Below, piece after piece: positions 7,469 to 15,920 of a DNA stretch of 64,000 nucleotides (positions are counted from its first letter, which is position 1; each line of letters opens with the position of its first letter). The stretch is from Treponema_B putidum (GTDB lineage: Bacteria > Spirochaetota > Spirochaetia > Treponematales > Treponemataceae), in NCBI RefSeq assembly GCF_007830595.1, contig NZ_VLLD01000004.1; one strand, 5' to 3'. Position numbers and translations under genes: made by a program. The notes beneath the pieces were generated by a model, which was given only the letters and a program-made list of their open reading frames with translations, searched no databases and was not told where the DNA came from.

Positions 7469-9217
7469 TTATATACGCAACGAAATACTTGCACGAATTC
7501 CTATATTTGTTTCTTTTATTTCTTTAAAATATGACCTGACAAGACACTCAATTCCGAATGATACTGATGTAAAACTTACCGGTACAATCTCAATTCCCCC
7601 ACCATATTGGACAAAAAACTCAAAGGGAGGTATAAACACACCTCCTCCTACAAAGGCTTGAGGAGCAAGATATACTGCATCTTTAATATTAAGAGGCAAC
7701 AGAAACCGCAATTCCGGTCCCATTCCGATACCGATTTTCGGCTGCTTAATAAAGGTAAAGCTTGGCAGAGTCCTAGGTTTATCGATAACTCCTGAAAAAC
7801 CTATTTCTACATATTTAAAACTATAAAGATAACCTAAGGAGAAGCCTGATGCCCAGCCAGTATCCTTTTTTAAACCGATGTAGGATGCATATATTCTCAT
7901 TCTTGTCGGAATCTCTTCGATAGAAATAAAAGATGCTCCCGTATTTTGTTTTTCTTTTTTTGCCGCTTTTTCGGAAGATTTTTTTTCGGGCGAACCGTTC
8001 AAATTGGAAGCTTCAATTTGCCAAAAATTATGATTATTTTTCCAAACGGTAAAAAATTTAGATTTTTCAGCCTCATCATACAGCACAAATTCATAATTTT
8101 TGCCGGTATTTTTTAAAGATTTAAGATCTATACTTGTTTCAGATCTATATGAATTTTCTTCAGGCTTTATAGAGGTGTATATTTCATAAGCAATAGCTGT
8201 TCTAATTCCGTTTATCGGGTTTCCAAGGATTGAAGCAGCCAGAATCTCAGTCCTAAAAAGCCTGGGCGCCTTTCGCAAAGCTGTCTTGTAAGCATCCAAG
8301 CCCTCATTTATAGCATAATCCTCGGAAACATACATCGCAATTTTTCGAAGCCTTTTTAGAATTTCTTCATTTTTTTGCTCTTCTTTATCAATCTTAAAAT
8401 TCTTACAGGCTTCTGCAAATTCATCTAAGGCCAGTTTTAGATTGTTTTCAGACTTTTCCATACCTCCAAAAACCCGTCCATCAATAAAATTTTTAATCGA
8501 TGTAGCAGGAATTGCAAAATTTGTAGATTGCCTAAAGACAGCCTTAGCAGAATTTATTCCTATAACTTCATATCCTTCGGGAGAATTCGGAGATTTTATT
8601 AAAAGAGGGCCTCCCGAATTTCCCGAATCTATCGGGGCGGAATGCTGAATAAAAAAAGATTTTTTAGGATCAACAATATTACTAAGCCTTGCCTTTGAAT
8701 TGGTAACAGTTCCCTTTCCAAGCTGCCAAAGAGGTTTTCCCCCAAGCCCCGGATAACCGGCCGACCAAACATCAGCTCCATCGGCGGGAAGTTTACCTGC
8801 AAAATTTAAAAAAGATTTTACCCTTTTATCGTTTACTTCAGCTATGGCAAGATCCAATTCTTCATCTATTGCTACAACAGGGCAATTTTCTATTTTAATC
8901 TTTGCACCGTCAATATTTTCAATTTCAAGAGAAAGAGATGAAGCATAAGCGGCAACATGATAGTTTGTCAGTACATAGATTTTTTTATTTTGACCTCGAA
9001 TAAAAAATCCTGAACCGAAAACACCATCTTTAGCCTTTTCAAAAAGTTCGGCAATATCGCTATAACCGGCCTTTGAAATTTCATCAGCAGCATCATCCAT
9101 AAATTGTAAAATTTTTTCTTCATAGTTGGGTCTTACGATACATACGGCATCCCTTATGTCTGCAAAAATAGTTAAACAAAATAAAAAAAAGAAGATGCTT
9201 ATAATTTTATTTTTCAT
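7469..9217 (-). CDS. Secreted trypsin-like serine protease with barrel-like C-terminal region
   Basis: A 582-residue exported protein. After a Sec signal comes an S1C (HtrA-like) protease domain with a complete triad: His87 in TNYHV, Asp122 in ELDLAIAEV and Ser201 in DSGNSGGPLL. No PDZ domain follows. A helical middle (about 245-420) leads to a C-terminal part of about 150 residues made of alternating amphipathic strands rich in Gly, Phe and Tyr, resembling an outer-membrane barrel. Start at 9217 is set by GGAGG just upstream. It heads an operon with a lipoprotein and a secreted protein. The barrel reading is inference; a soluble beta domain is possible. Confidence 0.85.
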   Translation of the reverse strand: MKNKIISIFFFLFCLTIFADIRDAVCIVRPNYEEKILQFMDDAADEISKAGYSDIAELFEKAKDGVFGSGFFIRGQNKKIYVLTNYHVAAYASSLSLEIENIDGAKIKIENCPVVAIDEELDLAIAEVNDKRVKSFLNFAGKLPADGADVWSAGYPGLGGKPLWQLGKGTVTNSKARLSNIVDPKKSFFIQHSAPIDSGNSGGPLLIKSPNSPEGYEVIGINSAKAVFRQSTNFAIPATSIKNFIDGRVFGGMEKSENNLKLALDEFAEACKNFKIDKEEQKNEEILKRLRKIAMYVSEDYAINEGLDAYKTALRKAPRLFRTEILAASILGNPINGIRTAIAYEIYTSIKPEENSYRSETSIDLKSLKNTGKNYEFVLYDEAEKSKFFTVWKNNHNFWQIEASNLNGSPEKKSSEKAAKKEKQNTGASFISIEEIPTRMRIYASYIGLKKDTGWASGFSLGYLYSFKYVEIGFSGVIDKPRTLPSFTFIKQPKIGIGMGPELRFLLPLNIKDAVYLAPQAFVGGGVFIPPFEFFVQYGGGIEIVPVSFTSVSFGIECLVRSYFKEIKETNIGIRASISLRI

Positions 9218-9232
9218 TTGAACCTCCAAAGT

Positions 9233-9268
9233 AAAATAGACTACAGAATAAAACCTATAGTCTATTTT
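9233..9268 (-). terminator. Hairpin between ackA and the protease gene
   Basis: AAAATAGACTA at 9233 and its exact complement at 9258 form an 11-bp stem with a 14-base loop. Read on the minus strand it ends in TTTTACTTT, so it fits a terminator of ackA that may leak into the protease operon. Confidence 0.65.
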
Positions 9269-9278
9269 TGCTTAAGCT

Positions 9279-10472
9279 TTATTTTACCAATGCCATCGTA
9301 TCCTTAGCAATCATGAGCTCTTCATTTGTAGGAATAATAAGAACCTTGACCTTTGATGAGGCCTTGCTTGCATCGGTAAGCTTTCCCCTTACCTTGTTTT
9401 TCTCGGTATCGAGTTCAACGCCGAGGAATTCCAAACCGTGACAGATTTTTTCTCTAAGCTCGATAGAGTTTTCACCTATACCGGCTGTAAATACCAGAGC
9501 ATCCACTCCGCCGAGCTGGGCGGCATAAGAAGCTATGTATTTTCTAACCCTGTTGCAGAATACATCTAAGGCAAGCTGAGCCCTCTTATTTCCTTCTTTT
9601 GCAGCGGTTTCAATATCTCTAAAGTCGCTGCTTACACCTGAAATGCCCAAAACACCGGATTTTTTGTTTAAAACATTGCTCATATCATCGGCAGAAAGTT
9701 TTTCCTTGTTCATTATAAAGGGAAGAATTGCAGGGTCTAAGTCTCCTGAGCGAGTTCCCATAGCGAGCCCTTCAAGGGGAGTAAGCCCCATCGAGGTATC
9801 GACGCATTTTCCGCCCTTAATAGCAGCCAAACTGGAACCGTTTCCTAAGTGGCAGGTAATAACCTTAAAATCGGGTGAGTTATTTTTTAGGGTTTCAGCG
9901 GCTTTTTCCGAAACAAAGCGGTGCGATGTTCCGTGGAAACCGTAACGGCGTACCTTATATTTTTCGTAATATTCATAGGGAAGAGCATAGATATAGTTTT
10001 CAGCCGGCATTGTCTGATGGAAAGCCGTATCAAAAACCGCAACCATCGGAGTTTTCGGCATAAGAGCCTTACAAGCCTCGATTCCCATAATATTTGCAGG
10101 GTTGTGTAAGGGAGCAAGGTCGATACATTCTTTAATACCGGCCATTACCCTGTCATCCAAAAGAACCGACTTATTGAATTCTTCTCCGCCGTGAACTACC
10201 CTGTGACCGACAGCCGTAATCTCATCCATGGATTTTACTACGCCGTGATTTTTGTCTACAAGAGCATCCAAAACAAGCTGAATGGCTCTTTTGTGGTCAT
10301 TCATTTTTTCTTCAATTAAAACGGCATCCATTCCTTTTTTTTCATGTTTGATTCGTGAGCCTTCAATACCGATTCTTTCAACAAGGCCTTTTACTAAAAC
10401 ATCTTCATTAGTCATATCAATTAACTGATACTTTAAAGAAGAGCTTCCGCAGTTGATAACCAATATCTTCAT
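9279..10472 (-). CDS. ackA: Acetate kinase
   Basis: A 397-residue acetate kinase making ATP and acetate from acetyl phosphate, a main energy step in fermenting treponemes. Hallmarks are the N-terminal MKILVINCGSSSLKY, the substrate region GHRVVHGGEEF, HLGNGSS and the C-terminal TAGIGENS phosphate-binding motif. Length is normal and AAGGAG precedes the start. A phosphotransacetylase gene is not adjacent. It has its own promoter and a hairpin after its stop. Confidence 0.98.
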   Translation of the reverse strand: MKILVINCGSSSLKYQLIDMTNEDVLVKGLVERIGIEGSRIKHEKKGMDAVLIEEKMNDHKRAIQLVLDALVDKNHGVVKSMDEITAVGHRVVHGGEEFNKSVLLDDRVMAGIKECIDLAPLHNPANIMGIEACKALMPKTPMVAVFDTAFHQTMPAENYIYALPYEYYEKYKVRRYGFHGTSHRFVSEKAAETLKNNSPDFKVITCHLGNGSSLAAIKGGKCVDTSMGLTPLEGLAMGTRSGDLDPAILPFIMNKEKLSADDMSNVLNKKSGVLGISGVSSDFRDIETAAKEGNKRAQLALDVFCNRVRKYIASYAAQLGGVDALVFTAGIGENSIELREKICHGLEFLGVELDTEKNKVRGKLTDASKASSKVKVLIIPTNEELMIAKDTMALVK

Positions 10473-10511
10473 TATATATCTCCTTAAAAATGTGAAGTAA
10501 TCTTATCGGTT

Positions 10512-10540
10512 ATAATACCCTAAAATATAATAAAAGTCTA
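10512..10540 (-). promoter_or_regulatory. ackA promoter
   Basis: On the minus strand TAGACT (plus 10535-10540), 17 bases, TATTAT (plus 10512-10517). Leader about 35 bases with AAGGAG before ackA. Confidence 0.65.
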
Positions 10541-10659
10541 TCGATATAAAGGCTTGTTTTTTAATAATTTTTAGATTATAATTGCAATTGCGATTTTTGT
10601 GTAAACTTTTTTATATAAAACAAAAAAGAGGAATATGATAAACAGCTCGGGAGAAATTT

Positions 10660-13470
10660 ATGGTCAAAAAAGAAAAGAATAAATCGGCATTTAAAGGATT
10701 TTTACAAACAAATCTTAATTTTATAATTGCAATTACAGTGTTTTTAAGTTTTACGGTTTTTAGCTTTATTACGTTAGGCCGCAATATCGAAAACCAAGTC
10801 TACGATGCCATGCTAAGGCTTAAACCCGAAATCAAAGAAAAAAATGAAATTCTTCTTTTAAATATTGATGACTTTTCGATAGAGCAAATAGGTTCTTGGC
10901 CTTGGTCAAGGGATGTCTTAGCCGATGTTTTAATCCGTTTAAAAGAAGCAGGAGGAAAGGCCGCCGTTTTCGATATTGAATACCTGTCCGCCGGAAGGAC
11001 GGGTGCAAATAATGCTTATGTTGAAAATGAATTGCCCAAAGAATATGCAGCCGTGCGTCAGGAATTCGGAGAATATATAAAAGAATTTTCGGATGCGGTG
11101 GCAAGCAAAAACATTCCGCTTTCTGAAGTAAAGACAGTCGGAAATGATATGTCCGAATATTTTGAATCAAAAATTGATGAACTTTCCGATTCAATTAAAA
11201 ATAATGTGTTTAGGGACAATGATGCATACATGGGAGCCGCTGTAGGCTTTTTTGAAAATGCGTTTTTAACTATAAATGCAGTAAATATAAACATAAGCGG
11301 AGAAACAAAAGAACTAAAAGATTTTGCCTACAATAATTTTTTGTTTACCAATGTAGAGGATGGAGCAGACCTTTTTAAAAAGGAAACCTTAGCAAACCGC
11401 AAGGCTGCAAATGAAGAATACGGAATGGCTCCAACGATTATGCCCATTTTGAAGCATGCAAAAGGCGCAGGTTTTCCGAATGTGGTTATAGACGAAGACG
11501 GAGTAAGGCGGCGCATTTCTCTTTTAACCGAATATGAAGGAAGATATATAGGCCAACTTGTTTTTACCCCAATCCTTCATATCCTTGAGCCCGAAAAAAT
11601 CATCCGCTCCGGACGAAAACTGATTTTAAAAAATGCCAAGGTTCCGTCCGATTTGAAAAAAAGAAAAGACCTTACAATTCCTCTGGATGATGACGGAAAT
11701 CTTTTAATAAACTGGCTAAAAAAGCGCTTTGCCGATACGGAAAATCCCGAAAACGGCAGTTTTAAAAGTTTATCCGTTTATGCCCTCACCTATGCCGACA
11801 TTATGGAAAAAAACTTAATTTCATTTTTGGGAACTATAAAAGATTTACAAATAAGAACCTCAGAAGGCTACCTTTCTTACCACAATGAAGTTACTTCCTT
11901 AGAAAACGAATATGCAGCACTCGGTGAATGGAAAAAAGAACTGCTGAATAAAACCAGACAAGATTTTAACGAATACTTTGCAGCACGCAATTCTTTTTTT
12001 GATAACTACGGCAAATTTTTAAGCGGAAACTTCGATAAAGAAATACATAGCCTTTTTGCAAAACTACAAGAACAAAGTGGGTCTGAAGAATACGGAAAGA
12101 TAGATGAATATGTTACGGATATCTTTAACAATGCAAAAGAAGAATATAAAAACTATTCGGAACATATAAAATATATAAAAGGTTTTTGTAATAATGCTTT
12201 TGCAGTAATAGGTTACAGCGGTGTAGGAACTTCAGATTTAGGTGTAAACCCGTTTTGGAAATCTTATCCTAACGTAGGTACTCATGCGAACATTTATAAT
12301 ACAATTATGAATGAGGATTTTATAAGACCGCTTCCAAAATGGATTTCGATAATCATTGCTTTTTTAATAGCCGTATTTACAGCCTTTATAATGAAAAAAG
12401 CGGAAAGAGGTTTTGTAAAGGTTATTCTAGGGATGGTTTTATCGGGTATAACTCTTGCCATAGGCATTCTTTTATTTGTATTCGGCAAAATTTACCTACA
12501 GCTATTTCTGCCGGTGATTACAGTAGTCATCAGCTTTATAGTTATTCTCCTTTTAAACTTTATTTTCAGCGAAAAAGAAAAAGGCTTTTTAAGAAAGGCC
12601 TTCGGCGTTTATCTTTCGGACGATGTTGTAAACGAAATTATTTCCGATCCGGATAAGCTCGCTCTCGGAGGACAGCAAAAAAGAATTACGGCCTTGTTCA
12701 CCGATATAAAATCTTTTTCCACCCTATCCGAAAAAATTACGCCTGAACACCTCGTTTCGGTTTTAAACGTATACCTCACACAAATGAGCGATTTGATTTT
12801 AAGCGAAAAAGGAACGATTGACAAATACATAGGAGACGCTATAGTTTCTTTTTTTGGAGCGCCGACGGATTTACCCGACCATGCTTATAGAGCCTGCCTT
12901 GCAGCGATAAGGATGAAACAAGCGGAAGCCGAACTAAATAAACAGCTTTATGATGCGGGAGATATTCCCATGCCCATTTTTACCCGTATAGGAATAAATA
13001 CCGGTGAGATGGTTGTAGGAAACATGGGTACCGAAAAAAAGATGAACTACACAATTATGGGAAATGACGTAAACCTTGCAGCCCGTCTTGAAGGTGTAAA
13101 CAAAAAATACGGCACATGGATTTTAGCTTCCGAATCTACATGGAACGAAACTAATGGGGCATTCCTAGGCCGGCGTCTTGACCGCGTAAGGGTTGTAGGT
13201 ATTAACACGCCGGTTCAGCTTTACAATGTTATGGCAGTCAGATCCGAAGCCCCTGCCGAAATGGTAAGACTTGTAGGCATATTTGAAAACGCAATAGATT
13301 TTTACCGGCAAAGAGAATATCAAAAAGCCCTTAATATTTTTAACAAGTGCTTAGAAGTCGCTCCCGATGATGAGCCTTCAAAGATGTATGTTGAAAGAAT
13401 GAAGATGCTTCTTGCAGATACCGAAACGGCGGCAACACACAGCGATATTGTAAACATGACAACAAAATAG
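10660..13470 (+). CDS. CHASE2-domain adenylate/guanylate cyclase
   Basis: A 936-residue class III nucleotide cyclase. Order: membrane helix at about 20-40, a large extracytoplasmic CHASE2 sensor (about 45-550, with a long charged helical insert around 400-500), three membrane helices at about 550-645, then a catalytic domain at about 670-860. The catalytic part shows the metal-binding ALFTDIKSFS and the GTIDKYIGDAIVSFFGAP segment. A TPR-like C-terminus (residues about 875-915) follows. It would turn an external signal into cAMP (or cGMP). GGGAG just before the ATG supports the start. The MATE gene follows by 30 bases. Confidence 0.93.
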   Translation: MVKKEKNKSAFKGFLQTNLNFIIAITVFLSFTVFSFITLGRNIENQVYDAMLRLKPEIKEKNEILLLNIDDFSIEQIGSWPWSRDVLADVLIRLKEAGGKAAVFDIEYLSAGRTGANNAYVENELPKEYAAVRQEFGEYIKEFSDAVASKNIPLSEVKTVGNDMSEYFESKIDELSDSIKNNVFRDNDAYMGAAVGFFENAFLTINAVNINISGETKELKDFAYNNFLFTNVEDGADLFKKETLANRKAANEEYGMAPTIMPILKHAKGAGFPNVVIDEDGVRRRISLLTEYEGRYIGQLVFTPILHILEPEKIIRSGRKLILKNAKVPSDLKKRKDLTIPLDDDGNLLINWLKKRFADTENPENGSFKSLSVYALTYADIMEKNLISFLGTIKDLQIRTSEGYLSYHNEVTSLENEYAALGEWKKELLNKTRQDFNEYFAARNSFFDNYGKFLSGNFDKEIHSLFAKLQEQSGSEEYGKIDEYVTDIFNNAKEEYKNYSEHIKYIKGFCNNAFAVIGYSGVGTSDLGVNPFWKSYPNVGTHANIYNTIMNEDFIRPLPKWISIIIAFLIAVFTAFIMKKAERGFVKVILGMVLSGITLAIGILLFVFGKIYLQLFLPVITVVISFIVILLLNFIFSEKEKGFLRKAFGVYLSDDVVNEIISDPDKLALGGQQKRITALFTDIKSFSTLSEKITPEHLVSVLNVYLTQMSDLILSEKGTIDKYIGDAIVSFFGAPTDLPDHAYRACLAAIRMKQAEAELNKQLYDAGDIPMPIFTRIGINTGEMVVGNMGTEKKMNYTIMGNDVNLAARLEGVNKKYGTWILASESTWNETNGAFLGRRLDRVRVVGINTPVQLYNVMAVRSEAPAEMVRLVGIFENAIDFYRQREYQKALNIFNKCLEVAPDDEPSKMYVERMKMLLADTETAATHSDIVNMTTK

Positions 13471-13500
13471 ATTTCTTAACTAACTTATAAGGACAATAAT

Positions 13501-14850
13501 ATGAAAAACTTAACTCAAGGAAATGAGCTAAAGCAAATAACACTTTTTTCCTTACCAATGCTGTTAGGAAATATCTTTCAGCAATTATATAATGTTGTTG
13601 ACAGCATCGTAGTAGGAAAAAGCATAGGAGACCACGCTCTTGCAGCCGTAGGTATTTCTTTCCCCGTATGGTTTATTTTTATATCCCTTGTCATAGGTTT
13701 TACTATGGCTTGTAATATTTTAATAGCTCAATTTGTCGGAGCAAAAAAAGATGAAGAAATAGATAAAGTAATTCAAACAAGTATATTAATTCTATTTTGG
13801 GCGGGTCTTGTAGCGGCTGCTGTAGGCATTGTTTGTTCTCCTTATATATTAAAAATAATAAATACCCCGTCCGATGTCTTTGAGGAAGCCCTTATTTATT
13901 TAAGGCTCATTTTTACCGGAATTATTTTTTTGTTTATATATAATGCATTTACGGCAATGCTGAGAGGTTTCGGGGACTCAATGACACCGCTTTATGCCCT
14001 AATCATTTCTACAATAATAAACATAGGCCTTGACTGTCTTTTTGTCATAGTATTCAAATGGGGTATTGCAGGAGCCGCAATAGCAACTGTAATAGCTCAA
14101 TTTGTTTCTTGCGTTTGGCTTATACTTTATTCGAGAATAAAATATAAAGCCTTTAGAGTAAACTTTTTTAAATTAAAATTCGATAAAATTATCTGTGTTC
14201 AGTCTATCAAAATGGGATTTCCATCAGGAATACAACAAGCCTTGGTCGGGGGAGGTTTTATGGCTCTTCTTTCGATTGTAAATACTTTCGGCACTCAAAC
14301 GGCAGCAGCCTATTCGGCTGCAGGCAAACTCGACGGTTTTATCGTGATGCCGGCCCTAAATATAGGAGTTGCTCTTTCATCCTTTACGGGCCAAAACATA
14401 GGAGCCGGAAAATTGGACAGAGTAAAAAGAGGTTTGCGGGCTTCATTATTTTTAGGACTTGGAATTACAGTTATAGCTACTACGGTAATAGTTATTTTCG
14501 GCAAGACAGCCATGTTTCTTTTTGTAAATAACCCTGACGTAATCACATTGGGTGCCAGATACTTAGTAATAGTTGCACCTGCATACTTTTTTAATACAAT
14601 AACTTTTACATTAAACGGGGTCATACGCGGAGCTGGAGAAACTGTTTTTCCTATGATTTCAACCCTATTGGCTATGTGGGTGTTTAGAGTGCCTACAGCA
14701 GCTGTTCTGTCAAGATATTTAGGCTCGGATGGAATTTGGCTGGCTGTTTCGATAGGTTCGGCAGCCGGTTGCTTTTTAACAATCATTTACTATTGTTCGG
14801 GAAAATGGAAAAAGAAGGCATCCGAAATTCTTGAGTTAAAAAATAAGTAG
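13501..14850 (+). CDS. MATE family multidrug/cation exporter
   Basis: A 449-residue inner-membrane transporter with about 12 membrane helices and the MATE opening GNELKQITLFSLPMLLGNIFQQLYN typical of the DinF/NorM-like group (given here in parts). It exports cationic drugs or metabolites using Na+ or H+ gradients. The two halves repeat, each starting with a hydrophobic helix followed by a polar segment. AAGGAC precedes the start. It is 30 bases behind the cyclase gene and may be cotranscribed. Substrate unknown. Confidence 0.95.
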   Translation: MKNLTQGNELKQITLFSLPMLLGNIFQQLYNVVDSIVVGKSIGDHALAAVGISFPVWFIFISLVIGFTMACNILIAQFVGAKKDEEIDKVIQTSILILFWAGLVAAAVGIVCSPYILKIINTPSDVFEEALIYLRLIFTGIIFLFIYNAFTAMLRGFGDSMTPLYALIISTIINIGLDCLFVIVFKWGIAGAAIATVIAQFVSCVWLILYSRIKYKAFRVNFFKLKFDKIICVQSIKMGFPSGIQQALVGGGFMALLSIVNTFGTQTAAAYSAAGKLDGFIVMPALNIGVALSSFTGQNIGAGKLDRVKRGLRASLFLGLGITVIATTVIVIFGKTAMFLFVNNPDVITLGARYLVIVAPAYFFNTITFTLNGVIRGAGETVFPMISTLLAMWVFRVPTAAVLSRYLGSDGIWLAVSIGSAAGCFLTIIYYCSGKWKKKASEILELKNK

Positions 14851-14931
14851 AGGCTCAGAATTATATCAGAATTATAATTGTTTACTTTTTAAATTTTAAA
14901 TAAATTATATTTTTACACATAAGGGAAAAAA

Positions 14932-15777
14932 ATGAAAGAAAAATTATTAAGTTTTTTTTACATCGTTTGCGGAGTTTTGATGATAGCATCAGGTATTCAT
15001 TTTTTCTTGCTGCCTTCAAAATTATCCTTGGGCGGAGCTACAGGAATGGCCTTGGTATTATCAAAATATCTTCCGCTTTCTACAGGAGCCTTACTTGTTG
15101 TAGTAAACATTTTTCTGTTTGCTATAGGCTTTTTACTCATCGGAAACAAATTCGGTCTTAAAACGGTTTGTGCGAGCCTTGGGCTTTCAGGAGCCGTATG
15201 GCTTTTGGAAGTTTTTGTTCCATTGCAGGGGCCGATTGTAAACGACAAATTCTTACAGCTAATCATAGCCGTAATCCTTTACGGCGGAGGCGTAGGTATA
15301 GTTTTAAATCAATATGCATCAACCGGAGGAAGCGATATTTTTGCAATGATCCTGCAAAAATATTTCGGCCTTGATTTAGGAAAAGGATGCTTACTCACGG
15401 ACTTCGCTATCACTGTTTTTGCAGGCTTTGCTTACGGAACCGAAATAGCCTTATTTTCGTTAGTAGGCGTAATCATAAACGGGCTTATAATAGACTCTAC
15501 AATTGACGGTCTTAACATTAGCAAATATTGCGTTATAAATACGGATAAACCGGACGAACTTTGCAGTTTTATGGTGAAACTGGGCCGTTCGGCAAATGTA
15601 TATAAGGCAACCGGTGCTTACACAAGAAGCGAACGTTCCGTTATCCAAACGGTTATGAGCCGCAGGGATTTTGTAAAGTTAAAAAGCTATCTTGCCAAAA
15701 ACGATCCGGATGCCTTTATGGTTGTAACAAATGCACACTCCGTATTCGGCTGGCATTGGCGTAGAATAGGTGAATGA
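14932..15777 (+). CDS. YitT family membrane protein (DUF161/DUF2179)
   Basis: A 281-residue protein with an N-terminal membrane part of five or six helices (about residues 5-205) with characteristic glycine-rich loops (LGGATGMALVLSKYL, NQYASTGGSDI) and a C-terminal cytosolic DUF2179 domain (about 220-278) containing YTRSERSVIQTVMSR. Length matches the family. The family is widespread but its transport or sensing role is not established. AAGGG lies before the ATG. It is the last typical host gene before the restriction-modification patch. Confidence 0.93.
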   Translation: MKEKLLSFFYIVCGVLMIASGIHFFLLPSKLSLGGATGMALVLSKYLPLSTGALLVVVNIFLFAIGFLLIGNKFGLKTVCASLGLSGAVWLLEVFVPLQGPIVNDKFLQLIIAVILYGGGVGIVLNQYASTGGSDIFAMILQKYFGLDLGKGCLLTDFAITVFAGFAYGTEIALFSLVGVIINGLIIDSTIDGLNISKYCVINTDKPDELCSFMVKLGRSANVYKATGAYTRSERSVIQTVMSRRDFVKLKSYLAKNDPDAFMVVTNAHSVFGWHWRRIGE

Positions 15778-15834
15778 CCGCAGAGGAAACGCGTTCTAAG
15801 AGCTATGATATGATTACATATAAGCAGGAGGTGT

Positions 15835-15901
15835 GATAAACAGTTCGGCACAAATGGTGCCTCGCTGTTTATCTTCGAGTTTGCCTTTCAGGCAAACATC
15901 G
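15835..15901 (+). promoter_or_regulatory. Two tandem hairpins in front of the restriction-modification gene
   Basis: Stem 1: GATAAACAG at 15835 with CTGTTTATC at 15865, plus inner GGCAC/GGTGCC. Stem 2: GTTTGCCT at 15879 with AGGCAAAC at 15890, flanked by CGA/TCG. They end 20 bases before the start codon. They may be an operator, an attenuator or the end of the yitT transcript; no T-tract is present. Confidence 0.6.
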
Positions 15902-15920
15902 TATTATATGGGGGTAGACA

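Noticed and set aside
14310..14786. 158-codon minus-strand frame inside the MATE gene
   Set aside because: It is the antisense shadow of a well-supported transporter gene, with no ribosome site.
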